64,000 nucleotides of DNA from Lytechinus variegatus (GCF_018143015.1 NC_054757.1:8752001-8816000); one strand, 5' to 3'; positions 35,701 to 43,236 are shown, counted from the stretch's first letter. A program made the numbers and translations. The notes: a model not told the origin generated them from the sequence alone.

Positions 35701-37136
35701 AAGGTTATCAAAAAAAAAAAATTGAGGTGGGGGGATCGTCCCCCACCTCAAATTAAGGGCGGGGGGGGGGGTACACTTCCCCCAGCTTTCGCCGCCTATG
35801 GATGCTGGCAACTCTGACAAGTTAAAAAAAAAAAGTTTATCCCCAAGGCCAAACTGTTGTAAGGTCATTTTAACCCAAAAAAGTTTGACCAAAAAAGAAA
35901 AAAAAATGTATTATTGTTACATGTCCCCCTATTATTTTGGGTAGGGGGACGTGTCCCCCTGGGATTTCCACCCATGAATTTAATTTTAGAAAAGTCAACA
36001 TTGATATTCCACTGTCAAAAGCAAATCCAGTTTCCAAATGAAACGATAATCAACCACCTAGACTCTTGACTTGAGTCACATAACCTTGGGATGATAAAAT
36101 CTTTCTGTGACAAATGTATGTATTAAAATCAATATCAGAATAATTATCTACGGTATAATGACAGAGATTTCCCCAAAAAGGCACAACATAATCATCAAGT
36201 AAGCAATTTACGATCTAGTTCAATCCAGCATGAACGACTCACTATCGACCGCTCCCATCACCCTGCCAACCGCAGGCGCATCGGGCAGCTCGACTGCCGA
36301 GAGACCGGCTGTGACAAGGGTAGCATCGCCCTGCCAACCGCAGGCGCATCGGGCAGCTCGACTGCCGAGAGACCGGCTGTGACAAGGGTAGCTGGCATCT
36401 CTTATATCTGGACTGCGCAACGTCAGAATCGCGTAAGTTTGGATTTTTTGATAATTCAAATATATTTCCAGTCAAATTGTATACCTAATCGGATTCTTGT
36501 TTTACTTACCATAAAAAATTTTCGAACATTTACGCGTCCAAAAATTTGATGAACTTTCAAGCTCCGATTTCCACACTTTACAGGCGAGTATCCACATTGA
36601 AACTTATATGTACAGAAAGAGCACATCTTCAGCTGTCTGTTAAAAGGCACGAGATTGCACCTACTATGTGCGCATGCGCATTAAACCCCATTTTCAATGA
36701 GCCGCCCAGACAGAGGCGATGCCACTCGCAGCAAAACCCGCGCGAAAACCGTGCCACCAAAACCAGCGCTCGCGATGCCCCCGTATTCGCACATAGCTAG
36801 ACTATGAGAGTAACCTTAGTACGTTAGTAAATGATTTTACTCTCTAGATTCTAGAGTCTAGAAGCCTCCTGGCTAACCAGTCCAAGCCACGATGTTAAAA
36901 ATTCGCTGAGATCACAGCCAAAGGCAGTCGTGAGCTCCGATCCTTGAACGTTGCCGAACGGGGTCTGGTCGGGCTAGCGTTACCCCCGTGTTACCGCTGG
37001 AGTCGCAGAGCGGAGCTGAATCAGTCTCTAACATTTTTGAGCTGATAATAATGAATGATGAGATATTACTTACCTTGTACTTATCGAATCCCTTGATCTG
37101 GTCATTGTTAAGATATATAATGCCTTTAATGGCCAT
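5659..37136 (-). CDS. EPT1: Ethanolaminephosphotransferase 1 gene (EPT1/SELENOI family), whole locus
   Basis: The enzyme transfers phosphoethanolamine from CDP-ethanolamine to diacylglycerol (or an alkyl-acyl form), the last step of phosphatidylethanolamine synthesis, in ER/Golgi membranes. Located exons (minus strand): 37136-37074, 25662-25594, 24641-24449, 23918-23650, 21630-21522, 19649-19608, 9006-8826, 6804-6622, 5739-5659. Every junction is GT-AG and phases agree (0,0,1,0,1,1 then 2,0,0), except that one short exon taking phase 1 to phase 2 is missing between 19608 and 9006. The family motif D-x2-DG-x2-AR-x8-G-x3-D-x3-D is complete (D109, D112, D130, D134). Several hydrophobic stretches fit the polytopic fold. 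Summed length is about 400 residues, close to human SELENOI (397). The frame reaches TGA at 5659-5661, which is either the stop or a Sec codon. Sister enzymes CEPT1/CHPT1 are less likely, because the N-terminal and loop sequences match EPT1 better. Confidence 0.95.
6105..6262 (+). mobile_element. LINE 3'-end fragment
   Basis: Encodes Y-F-K-S-K-L-K-T-Y-L, like the ORF2 end F-K-S-L-L-K-T-H-L-L of the LINE at 26.9 kb, then GCGCATTGAGACC...GTAATGCGCTATACAAAAA and ATTATTAT, a CR1/L2-type 3' tail. Confidence 0.6.
6355..6564. mobile_element. AGAGCTGCCAA inverted-repeat element, copy 1
   Basis: About 210 bp bounded by AGAGCTGCCAAC and TTGGCAGCTCT, with internal AAATCAGTATTTT words. A second copy lies at 28338-28542. 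Confidence 0.8.
6622..6804 (-). CDS. EPT1: EPT1 exon with the I-I-S-Q-M-S block
   Basis: 183 nt, phase 0 in and out, 61 codons. Starts V-R-L-I-I-S-Q-M-S (human C-Q-L-I-V-C-Q-M-S), then two hydrophobic helices ending H-F-H-Y-L-V-S-V (human H-I-H-Y-G-V-R-V). The acceptor is TTTTAATAG and the donor GTG|GTAAGT. Confidence 0.92.
6893..7064 (+). mobile_element. 5'-truncated SINE
   Basis: Contains TTTCCTTCAGCAA and ACTCAACCCAGGTGAGGTGA ... GTACCTGGCAGGAATTCATTCC, the body shared by the SINEs at 43.8, 54.8 and 61.3 kb. It ends in CACTATACAAGAACTG and (ATT)n. The tRNA head is missing. Confidence 0.75.
7065..7460. repeat. Irregular GTCTA/TAGAC-word element, copy 1
   Basis: The first half carries many GTCTA/GTCTAAT words and the second half the reverse complement TAGAC/ATTAGACC, spaced 15-30 bp apart without a fixed period. 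The same pattern occurs at 63505-63895. Confidence 0.6.
7498..8053. mobile_element. Inverted-repeat element with two about 155 bp internal units
   Basis: Ends are TCTCACCTGCAT and ATGCAGGTGAGA. Inside, the unit GGCCAAAGTTCATTGACC ... CATGTGACSTGAAAC ... CAGGATGTTCAGTGATAC occurs about three times, partly truncated. The right end has a CCGCCGCCGCCG stretch. Confidence 0.75.
8826..9006 (-). CDS. EPT1: EPT1 exon with the S-Y-x-x-x-T / E-A-M block
   Basis: 181 nt, phase 2 in, phase 0 out. It encodes S-Y-Q-D-G-T-G-K, then G-E-A-M-W-P, a hydrophobic segment, Y-S-P-T-D-V-L-E-Y-H and S-N-I-T. These align with human S-Y-K-N-N-T-L-K, Y-E-A-M-V-P, W-S-P-S-D-I-L-E-L-H and A-N-S-T. The acceptor is TTCCACAG and the donor ACG|GTAAG. 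Confidence 0.92.
9056..9345 (+). mobile_element. tRNA-derived SINE
   Basis: Pol III A box TGGTCCAGTGGTTAGAGC (9066-9082) and B box GTTCGAATCC (9110-9119), followed by an unrelated body and a short (ATT)n tail. It sits in the EPT1 intron just upstream of the exon at 9006, on the opposite strand. The body differs from the other SINEs here. Confidence 0.85.
9813..9985. mobile_element. Inverted-repeat element (GTTTCATAAAGCTGTTCG)
   Basis: Ends GGTGTTTCATAAAGCTGTTC and GAACAGCTATATGAAACGGC are inverted. The internal sequence is partly self-complementary. Confidence 0.8.
10106..10216. mobile_element. Small hAT-like inverted-repeat element
   Basis: CACTGGCGTAAATCCTTGC and GCAAGGCTTTACGCCAGTG are near-perfect terminal inverted repeats. 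Flanks ATCTTCTC and ATCTTCAA could be an eroded 8 bp target duplication. A G-run lies inside. Confidence 0.7.
10341..10885. mobile_element. piggyBac-like TTAA element
   Basis: Bounded by TTAA, with perfect terminal inverted repeats CCACTTGACTGC and GCAGTCAAGTGG. Target TTAA plus a 12 bp TIR is the piggyBac arrangement. It contains an acidic minus-strand ORF (10407-10637) and palindromes near the right end. Confidence 0.75.
10407..10637 (-). pseudogene. Possible transposase N-terminal remnant
   Basis: A 76-codon frame rich in Asp/Glu/Ser (D-D-R-S-D-K-F-S-E-R-S-G-S-E-G-E-D-D) inside the TTAA element. piggyBac transposases often start with an acidic region, but no catalytic domain is present, so the assignment rests on context. 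Confidence 0.35.
11349..11500. mobile_element. GGGAGYGTTTCA inverted-repeat element, copy 1
   Basis: Shares GGTAACTGTCARATAAAA and ACTTGTCATAT...CAAGTCCTTTCA with the better preserved copy at 27264-27419. Confidence 0.7.
12302..12388 (-). mobile_element. tRNA-like SINE head or tRNA pseudogene
   Basis: The minus strand reads TGGCTCAGTTGGTAGAGC (A box), CCGTCTCACAAC and GGTCGGGAGTACAAGCCCC (decayed B box). Arm pairing is imperfect and the B box is mutated, so it is unlikely to be a working tRNA gene. Confidence 0.6.
12550..14976. repeat. 2.4 kb degenerate minisatellite in an EPT1 intron
   Basis: Near-continuous variants of a 25-27 bp unit, ACTTGATATACAAAGTTAAG followed by GAAAGA, roughly 90 units with many indels. 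Central units (13.3-14.9 kb) are closer to consensus than the left edge. There is no spacer/repeat alternation of the CRISPR kind. Confidence 0.95.
15970..17228. mobile_element. TTAA-ended element (GGGGAATCCAGCC), interrupted
   Basis: TTAAAGGGGAATCCAGCC at the left and GGTTGGATTCCCCTTTAA at the right are inverted and end in TTAA. The interior includes a second GC-richer segment (16090-16750) with its own inverted ACATGCCAC ends, suggesting a nested insertion. Confidence 0.7.
18042..18200 (+). mobile_element. Decayed tRNA-derived SINE
   Basis: A box-like ATGGTCTAGTGGTTACGAC and B box-like GATTTGAATCC (18094-18104), then GCTCAAGCCGGGGTAATAAT as in the 43.8 kb SINE. Body shortened. Confidence 0.7.
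18950..19382. mobile_element. CCAGTYCGTAGTT inverted-repeat element, copy 1
   Basis: About 430 bp with terminal CCAGTTCGTAGTTACTTC and GGAACTACGGACTGG. A direct copy lies at 52412-52842. Confidence 0.85.
19608..19649 (-). CDS. EPT1: EPT1 exon 6 (short, 42 nt)
   Basis: A 42 nt micro-exon, phase 1 in and out, encoding E-I-T-F-F-G-F-A-F-T-V-M-L. It aligns loosely with the human transmembrane stretch L-F-T-A-M-I-I-G-C-A-L. The acceptor has a good pyrimidine tract (TTTCTTTCCTTATTATGAACAG) upstream and the donor is G|GTAAGG. Support comes from phase, position and hydrophobicity rather than strong identity. Confidence 0.62.
20287..20455. mobile_element. Palindromic GC-rich element
   Basis: Arms CACATTTGCTCTACGGCGGC ... 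GCGAGTCGAAAACAGCCGTT and their reverse complement are separated by about 45 bp. It would fold into a roughly 55 bp stem. The ends read ACCATGGTCAC and GTGACCAAGGT. Confidence 0.85.
21522..21630 (-). CDS. EPT1: EPT1 exon 5
   Basis: Phase 0 in, phase 1 out. Begins S-M-A-I-V-Y-L-L-T-G and matches the S-F-V-Y-I-V-T-A membrane segment of vertebrate EPT1. Two in-phase donors exist. GTAAGT gives an end at 21522 and is preferred. GTATAT gives an end at 21534 and a protein four residues shorter. The acceptor follows a poly-T tract. Confidence 0.8.
23650..23918 (-). CDS. EPT1: EPT1 exon 4, catalytic CDP-alcohol phosphotransferase motif
   Basis: 269 nt, residues 109-198. The motif reads D109-G-L-D112-G-K-Q-A-R, eight residues, G126-E-L-F-D130-H-G-S-D134. 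All four metal-binding or catalytic aspartates are present, so the enzyme is predicted active. Downstream, LSHWEKY and the F-Y-L-P-W block match EPT1. Human EPT1 has Leu where Ser133 is here. The donor is TTG|GTAAG. Confidence 0.95.
24449..24641 (-). CDS. EPT1: EPT1 exon 3
   Basis: 193 nt, phase 0 to 1, residues 45-108 plus the first base of D109. It contains WLAPNL(M)TF, a hydrophobic segment, and the P-G-W-V-W-V-V-A-G-I segment that precedes the catalytic motif in this family. The acceptor is TTTTCAG and the donor TTAG|GTGAG. The split codon rebuilds the first catalytic Asp. Confidence 0.93.
25594..25662 (-). CDS. EPT1: EPT1 exon 2
   Basis: 69 nt, phase 0 in and out, 23 codons ending HPFWNALVK, matching the HPFWNTIVK block of vertebrate EPT1. 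The acceptor is ATTTACAG and the donor AAG|GTAATC. A plus-strand LINE begins about 22 bp upstream of the acceptor, so little native intron remains on that side. Confidence 0.92.
25686..27237 (+). mobile_element. 5'-truncated non-LTR retrotransposon (CR1/L2-like) with broken reverse transcriptase
   Basis: Frame 25685-26149 encodes L-L-D-P-Y-Q-S-A-Y, F-V-I-L-L-D-L-S-A-A-F-D (RT motif A) and G-V-P-Q-G-S-V-V-G-P. The catalytic Y-A-D-D at 26050-26061 is in another frame that continues to 26919, through L-S-R-L-D-Y-C-N-S-L-L-Y-G and L-H-W-L-P-V, typical of CR1/L2 ORF2 ends. About 25 expected residues between the P-Q-G and YADD motifs are deleted and the frame is shifted, so RT is inactive. The 3' UTR ends in (TATG)n at 27204-27237. 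Endonuclease and 5' parts are absent. It lies in EPT1 intron 1, antisense to the gene. Confidence 0.93.
27264..27419. mobile_element. GGGAGCGTTTCAT inverted-repeat element, copy 2
   Basis: Ends GGGGAGCGTTTCATCA and TCATGAAACGGTCCCC are inverted. An internal GACAAGT/ACTTGTC pair could also form a stem. Confidence 0.8.
28338..28542. mobile_element. AGAGCTGCCAA inverted-repeat element, copy 2
   Basis: Same length, ends and internal words as the copy at 6355-6564, in direct orientation. Confidence 0.8.
28800..29400. other. Intronic low-complexity stretch with G/C runs
   Basis: G-runs near 28980 and 29270 and a C-run near 29168, separated by ATT/ATC-rich sequence. No open frame with a recognisable domain. 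Confidence 0.5.
29665..29790 (-). mobile_element. Probable LINE 3' end
   Basis: On the minus strand it reads TGACTTGCCAAATAAAATC followed by AATCAATC, i.e. a polyadenylation-like signal plus a short tandem tail as in non-LTR elements. The upstream body was not recognised. Confidence 0.4.
30962..34181. mobile_element. Nested insertion 1 in foldback element (about 3.2 kb)
   Basis: Flanked by TCTGATG at 30955-30961 and 34182-34188. Contains no recognisable transposase. It includes short stems such as AGCCGTCTGT/ACAGACGGCT (32846-32911) and CTTCGGTCTCTG/CAGAGACCGAAG (about 34092-34170). It may itself be composite. Confidence 0.45.
34272..34321. repeat. Short hairpin
   Basis: GGTATCATTTGAAAG and CTTTCAAATGATACC are perfect inverted repeats separated by about 20 bp. 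Confidence 0.85.
35520..35815. repeat. GGGGGAC / C-run interspersed repeat
   Basis: Repeated TAGGGGGAC and AAGGTTATCAA words, with GGCGGAAATTGG at one end and CGCCGCCTATG at the other. The same words occur at 60715-61012, so both belong to one family. Confidence 0.6.
36261..36396. repeat. 68 bp tandem duplication
   Basis: CCCTGCCAACCGCAGGCGCA... begins at 36261 and again at 36329, essentially identical over the full 68 bp. GC-rich against an AT-rich background. Confidence 0.95.
37074..37136 (-). CDS. EPT1: EPT1 exon 1 (start codon)
   Basis: Encodes residues 1-21, ending in GFDKYK exactly as the first coding exon of vertebrate EPT1 does, followed by GTAAGT. The ATG context is good (G at -3, G at +4). 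The exon ends in phase 0 and joins the Y-S-S-L-D-T start of exon 2, the same join as in human. Confidence 0.9.
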
Positions 37137-37389
37137 TTCGGTGTGTTCTTCAACCTAAAACTTGTTCAGGTAAAAAAGAAAGATTTTTTTTTATAGCTCT
37201 TGGTACTTCATGAACGTAGAGGGCGTGATTAATTTCTGTTTGCAACATGCAGCACACTTCGCACAATATATTACTCTAAAAACGAACAAATGGCAACATA
37301 ATTTATTCCACTGGGATGAATTTCTTTGAGGTCTACACCCACAGAAGACTATACTAAAAGATCCCCAAACTACAAGTAGGGGATAGTAT

Positions 37390-37410
37390 AAATCCCAGAT
37401 GGCCGCCGAA
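37390..37410 (-). promoter_or_regulatory. Possible EPT1 promoter element (YY1-like)
   Basis: On the minus strand the sequence GGCGGCCATCTGG lies about 260 bp upstream of the EPT1 ATG. It resembles the YY1 consensus (GCCGCCATCTTG) found near TATA-less housekeeping start sites. No TATA box is evident nearby. A transcription start here is only inferred, and an intron in the 5' UTR is possible. Confidence 0.25.
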
Positions 37411-37904
37411 ATACAATATTCGAGAGTTAACAATAGCTTACTTGACTAATTTTAAGTTCCAAGGTCGAATATGATATCATTTGATAAAGTTTACAATTTC
37501 ATGATATGAGTAGTTTATTTACTTATCATTTAGCGTATTTTGTTTTTGGTTTTCATTCACAATTTTACTTCAAATAGAAAATGTTTTGTTTTGTGCATGA
37601 AGTCTAGATCTTTAACTGCAATGCATTCATTTTGAGATCCTCAAAAACCATACTGAAAGTCCTATCAAAACAGAAGGGTGTCAATAATTCCATTAACATG
37701 AATTCAAATATGATACTATTTTGTGGATTACTTGTTTTATCTACATGTATTTGATGTCAGAGGAACAAGTGTTTTGTTTACATGAATTTCACGACGTTCA
37801 ACATCTGGCATACTATTCTACAGACATACAGACGTGAATGGTATATAGTTATCAATATTTTCATTAGTAGGTATACTTTTATCATTGTTATTATCATTAT
37901 TGTT

Positions 37905-38075
37905 ATCTTCTTCTTCTTAATTCTTCTTCTTAATTCTTCTTCTTCTTTCTTTCTTTCTTCCATTCTTTCTTCTTCTTCTTAATTCTTCTTCTTAATTCTT
38001 CTTCTTCCTCATTCTTTCTTTCTTTCTTTCTCTCTTCTTCTTCGATCTTCTTTTTTCTTTCTTTCTTCTTCTTCT
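37905..38075. repeat. (TTC)n/(TTCTTAA)n/(TTTC)n pyrimidine tract
   Basis: About 170 bp of almost pure pyrimidine on the plus strand, a mirror-repeat type that can form triplex DNA. Located about 0.8 kb upstream of the EPT1 start. Confidence 0.9.
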
Positions 38076-38289
38076 CCTTAGCTCATTTATGTACAACGCT
38101 TTTCCCAAAATGGCCTGATTCGCTTACAGCAAGAAATAGAATAGGGCCTATGTCAAAGTATAACATAAAATTTGCAGTCCCTTTAAATATAAAAGAGACA
38201 GAATGTGATTATGCTATTCCAATATACAGTAAAAGTCCTATCCCCAGCCTCGCCATGGCCAGTTTCCGTGTAAGTTGTATGAGACTAAT

Positions 38290-38508
38290 GGGGTGTTGCA
38301 AGAAACTTGCGATCAATTGCAAGTCAATTTTTGGTCCTTTAAACAATCATATTTCTTGCAGTTAATTGCAAATTAGTGATTGATTGCTAATTTGCTCCTT
38401 GAAACAAGAAGTTTAATCTGATTTGCTACAGCAAAAGTTGATCTATCAGTTGTAAAATTGCAACAGAATATTTGCAATTGATCGCAAATATTTTCTTGCA
38501 ACACCCCC
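38290..38508. mobile_element. Inverted-repeat element, GCAAT family, copy 2
   Basis: Ends GGGGTGTTGCAAGAAA and TTTTCTTGCAACACCCCC are inverted, and the interior is rich in GATCAATTGCAA words. Related to 231-428. Confidence 0.85.
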
Positions 38509-38659
38509 TAAGAGGGTCACCGAAGGATTCCTTTGGACTTATAAACCAAACGGTGACACGACATTTGTTCAGGCGACGATTACTCCCGACTTCGTCTTTA
38601 TAGAGGGTTATGGTTATAATAGGGATTTTTGTTCAATAGGTTTGTGATAGGGCGTACTG

Positions 38660-39165
38660 TTAAAGGGGAAGTTCACCCTGAAGAAAACTTTGTTGTAAAA
38701 ATAGTAGAAAAAATAGTAAAAAATATTGGTGAAGGTTTGAGGAAAATCCGTTAAAGAGTAAGAAAGTTATTAGAGTTCAAAGTTTTGGATATGTAACGTC
38801 ATAAACGAGCAGCTGCCCCATGTGTTATGTAATATAAAATGCATGAATTTCAAATTTTGCATGGTTCCTGATGACTTAATTTTGTTTTCTATTCATGATC
38901 GGGTGTAAAATGATTTGTCTATTGATGTACAAAAGGTACAGTGAAAACCATTTTCAATTTTCTGAGAAAATGACATTTCATTGATTTTTTTACCATTCGC
39001 TATGTAGGAATGCTGCTCGCATATGACGTCACAAATCAAATAATTGAAATTCTAATAACTTTTTAATTATTTGATGAATTTTTCTCAAACCTTCGGCAAT
39101 ATTTTTTATTATTTTTTCTGCTATTTTTACAATAAACTTTTTGTCAGGGTGAACTTCCCCTTTAA
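38660..39165. mobile_element. TTAA-ended element (GGGGAAGTTCACCC)
   Basis: TTAAAGGGGAAGTTCACCCT and AGGGTGAACTTCCCCTTTAA are terminal inverted repeats, and inversion extends about 60 bp inward. TTAA at both ends suggests a piggyBac/Kolobok-type target. No ORF. Confidence 0.85.
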
Positions 39166-39455
39166 ATCCAGGGTTGAAATTTCATATGGTCAATCCATTA
39201 ATTTGTGGAATTTGCAGCGGAGCAATTGTAGTCTAAATGTCGCCAGAGCAAATTTCATGGAACCGGGTCAAAAAACCATTTAGATATTGAGGTGATTGTC
39301 TATTAATGGATTTGAAAACCAATAGATTTTGAACATGAAAACTATTCAATTGTCTACCAGGAAGACATTATTATGAGTCATCAAGGAGTGGTAACGGGGA
39401 GTGCATTACTTGATGAGGCGAGCTGCATGCCCAATTTTGAATTATGATTTATTTA

Positions 39456-39600
39456 AAGGTCAAGTTCACCCCAGGAAAATGCTGACTTGAATAAATAGAG
39501 AAAAATCAAACTAGCATAGTGCTGAAAATTTCATCAAAATCGGATGTAAAATAAGAAAGTTATGACATTTTAAAGTTTCGCTTATTTTTCACAAAACAGT
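39456..39600. repeat. AAAGGTCAAGTTCACCCC repeat fragment
   Basis: Shares GAGAAAAATCAAA and ATCAAAATCGGATGYAAA with the left end of the element at 42074-42680. No matching right end was found here. Confidence 0.65.
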
Positions 39601-39871
39601 GATATATTTATAGATGACGAATTGCTTTGTTAAAGGCTGTTTAAGTGATACATATCTTCTTATTCGGAGATAAATTCCTTACATGAAAAAAGTTACCGTT
39701 TTCTGAGAAACTATACTATCCACGGCCATCGTCATATTTGAATACTACTTCGAATAACCGTAGTAGGCCAAGTATGAATAATGGAAGTGTATATAGCCGT
39801 AGTCATTTTTAACAGTATATAGGCCTATTAGTTCCCCTTTCATCACTTTGATTACTTATCATCACTCATAT

Positions 39872-41047
39872 CAGGCGCGTACGCAAGGGGGGGGGGGGTT
39901 AGGGGGTTCAAACCCCCCTTTTTTTTTTTTTTTTTTTTTTTGCTTGCTTGCTTGTCTCCCCAGAGGTCGGTCTGGTCAAGGAGTTATCGGGCAAGCGCCT
40001 GATAACTCCTTGGTCTGGTTACGGACAGTTCCCCTACCCAATAATGTATATGACAGCAATAATGAACAGAATCTCATGTTTCCGACGAAAAACACAGAAA
40101 AAATTTCCGCTCGCTTCGCTCGCTCCATTTTATTATATCTTTTATTTCCGCATGTCGCCGACATGATCACGGTATCGCCATTAACAAGGCCATACATGAT
40201 TATCATGATGTATACTTATGAATACAAGTGAACCAAGACAAAGACATACGTTTTCTTACAAAATATGTTTTACCAATATGAAAACCAAAATGACGGAAAA
40301 CGCTAAAATGTCGGTTAGCTCGCTCCGCTCGCTCGTAATAATTTATGAAATTCCATAAGTATCTAGTCTCCTGTTCAAGGCCGTATTATGAGTGTTACGA
40401 ATAGAAGGACATGTAGCATCGACTAATACTTGATTTACTAACAAACTATTGACAAGAAATGTATGTTTTGACGGGAAAACGCGAAAATTTCGGCTCGCTC
40501 ACTCCGCTCGCTCGTAATCATTTATGAAATTTCTTAAGTTTCTAGTCTCTTGATCAAGGCCATATCATGAGACTTACGAGCAGAAGGACATGTATCATCA
40601 ACTAATATGTAATCATTATACCAACAAGCTATTGAGAAGAATTGTATGTTTTGACGGAAAAACGCAAACATTTCGGCTCGCTCGCTCCGCTCGCTCGTAA
40701 TTATTCATGACATTTCTCAAGTTTCTAGTGTTCTGATCAAGGCCATATCATGAGTGCTACGATCCGAAGGACATGTAGCATCGACTATGATACCAACAAA
40801 CTATTGACAAAAAGGTTATGTTTTCAACGCAAAAACGAGAACATTTCTGCTCGCTCGCGGATCATGACCGCACTGTTACATACCCCATCCCCACTTAAAT
40901 GTTATTGTCTTATTTGCAGCGCTGAAAAAAAAAAGAAAAAAAATCATCACCTCCCCCCCCCGCTCATCACTTTTTAGAGACTGGGCGGGAGATTAAAAAA
41001 AAAATCAGCTCGAACCCCCCCTTTCAAAAATCCTGCGTACGCGCCTG
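39872..41047. mobile_element. hAT-type nonautonomous element with internal tandem units
   Basis: Terminal inverted repeats CAGGCGCGTACGCA and TGCGTACGCGCCTG, flanked by the perfect 8 bp duplication ACTCATAT (39864-39871 and 41048-41055), the hAT signature. It contains G/C runs near both ends and about four 175-185 bp units, each with GCTCGCTCCGCTCGCTCGTA. No transposase. Confidence 0.92.
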
Positions 41048-41342
41048 ACTCATATTAATAAAGAGTCAAATAACATTAATATCATTTTACCATTTGGTTA
41101 CTTATTGTTTAAAAACAACTGTGTTAAACTAATGTTAGATACCTGGTATGTTCATAGAGTAAACTAAGTTGTAGGCCTATCAATAGCTTTTACTGTGTAT
41201 CATAATAATAATGCATCATTTTACAATGTTTATATAACGATCAAATTTAAAACAGATGTTTCTAATCGTTGCGTATAATACACCGGTTTGATCAGTATCA
41301 TCGCTGTATAATAGCAGCGCCTTTTAGCACTGGCGTACATTA

Positions 41343-41390
41343 TGGTGTGTGTGTGTGTGTGAGGGAGTGTGTGTGTGTGAGGGGGGGTGC
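41343..41390. repeat. (GT)n with GAGGG interruptions
   Basis: GTGTGTGTGTG tracts separated by AGGGAGT and AGGGGGGG. Confidence 0.8.
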
Positions 41391-42073
41391 TTGGTGGTCA
41401 TGCCCCCAAAAGTTTCACGACTAAGAAATAAAGGGAGAAAAGAAAGAAAAGGAAAGGCAAAAGAGTGAAATTTGATATAATTTTCGGAGCAGTCTGTCAA
41501 AATCTATTACAAAATTACATTGTTTTTTAAAACTAGAAAGCCCCAAATCCAAACCTCGTTGACCGATGCAAGGAAAACATGCGCAATCATGTCAAATCAA
41601 AGCCCGCAATGTTATATAACAAATAAGATGTACGTTGAATAGATAAAATAAATCAAATAGCATTTAAGTAAGCAAGAGGTTATCATAATGTTTAAATGTT
41701 TATTGTTACATAACACTATCAGAATGTATACAAGAATCTAACATTGTATCGAATGTTATATCTAAAAATAGATTTAAAAAAGAAACAATAGCAACTGTAA
41801 TTTGATTTGTGACTCCATGATAGTGCTATGATTGTGAGAGATAATGTTTCCCTCTCTACCTTATGTTTGTTTATCTTTTTATATTCTAACTCCCAGTGAA
41901 TAAGCTTATAAATGAAAACCCTTCCCCCTATACACATGGAAGTGTGTGTGTGGGGGGGGGGGGGTCCGCTGCACTTTATATTTTTCTTTACTATGCTATA
42001 ATCATATGCGTTCCGATTACGATCTATATTTTTTCAACTATCGCCTTTTGCATTGAATAATGAAAGTTGATTT

Positions 42074-42680
42074 TAAAGGTCAAATCCACCCCAGAGAAAA
42101 AATGATTTGAAGAATAAGAGAAAAATCAAAGTAGCACAACATTGAAAATTTTTATCAAAATCGGATGCAAACTAAGAAAGTTATATGACATTTTAAAGTT
42201 TCGCTTATATATTTTTCACAAAACAGTTACGTGCTTAACTCAGGGATATGCAAATGAGAAAGTCTCTGATGTCCCCCACTCACTATTTTCTTTTGTTTTT
42301 TATTGTTTGAATTATACAATATTTACAGATTTGACAATAAGGATCCTCTTTTTAGAACCACAAAATGTTAAAACAATGATAATTTCACATGTTTCACGTT
42401 GTTTCATATTACAACGAGGAGAAAGTTAGAATATTTCATATTTCATGTAATGAAATACAAAAGAAATAGTGAGTGGATGATGTTACCTGCCCCCTCATTT
42501 GCATACCGACCAGGATATTAATATAATTTTTCGTGAACTTCAGAAAAAATTGAAATGTCCTGTCTTTCTAATTTTACACCAGATTTTGATGAAATATTCA
42601 GTGTTATGCTTTTTTGTTTTGTTTCTCTCTTTTTATTCAAACCAATTTTTGATGGGGTTGGACTTGTCCTTTGAGTAAAA
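42074..42680. mobile_element. AAAGGTCAAATCCACCCC inverted-repeat element
   Basis: The left end (GAATAAGAGAAAAATCAAA) and right end (TTTGTTTCTCTCTTTTTATTC ... GGTTGGACTTGTCCTTT) are diverged inverted repeats. ATTTGCATATC-like words occur symmetrically inside. Confidence 0.65.
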
Positions 42681-43077
42681 TTATATAATTTCAACTTCGA
42701 GTAATGCATGGATTACTAAAATTATTCTCCTTCATACAACAAGCCTTTGGGTAGAAGTAAATAAAAAAAAAACTCGACTTCAAATTGCAGCAGCCGACGT
42801 CGACATTGCTGTGACGTCACTGCAAATTCTAATTGAATTCGTTTTTCCATTCCCATGGGAAGGCTAAGCAGTTGCCTGGATTTGTTTCAACACTATTTGG
42901 ACTAAGCTTGATCATTCAGATTTCACAGGTTGAAATTTTCAATCCTAATTATATAAGGCCATTACAAAAATAATTCTTCCGAAATCAGATCGCAAAGTTA
43001 CGGATGATGTATTGTATAACTCGGGTTCGATCTAAGCACGCAAGATCACGTATTTTTCAAATCATTCCAAATGCATT

Positions 43078-43096
43078 CTATCTATCTATCTATCAT

Positions 43097-43180
<84 letters not shown>

Positions 43181-43236
43181 TCTATATATCTATCTATCTA
43201 TAATTCTATCTATCTATCTATCTATCTGTCTATCTA

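Larger units (their letters stand above)
34226..36802. mobile_element. Nested insertion 2 in foldback element (about 2.6 kb)
   Basis: Flanked by TATGA at 34221-34225 and 36803-36807. Weak terminal inversion TGTAGGTATGTG / CACATAGCTAGA. It holds a hairpin at 34272-34321, a G/C-run repeat (35520-35810) and a 68 bp tandem pair (36261-36396). No transposase recognised. Confidence 0.5.
30447..36887. mobile_element. Foldback element with long inverted arms, split by two insertions
   Basis: The left arm runs 30447-30699. The right arm is found in three pieces in reverse complement: 30770-30956 (pairs with 30530-30699), 34189-34225 (pairs with about 30501-30526) and 36803-36887 (pairs with about 30447-30505). 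A 70 bp loop (30700-30769) holds GCCGCCATCTTG. The gaps 30962-34181 and 34226-36802 would be later insertions flanked by TCTGATG and TATGA respectively. Unsplit length would be about 600 bp. Confidence 0.75.

Noticed and set aside
36220..36475. Two minus-strand frames with repeated A-R-C-A-C-G-W-Q-G-D
   Set aside because: The repetition only reflects the 68 bp tandem duplication; overlapping frames are equally open.
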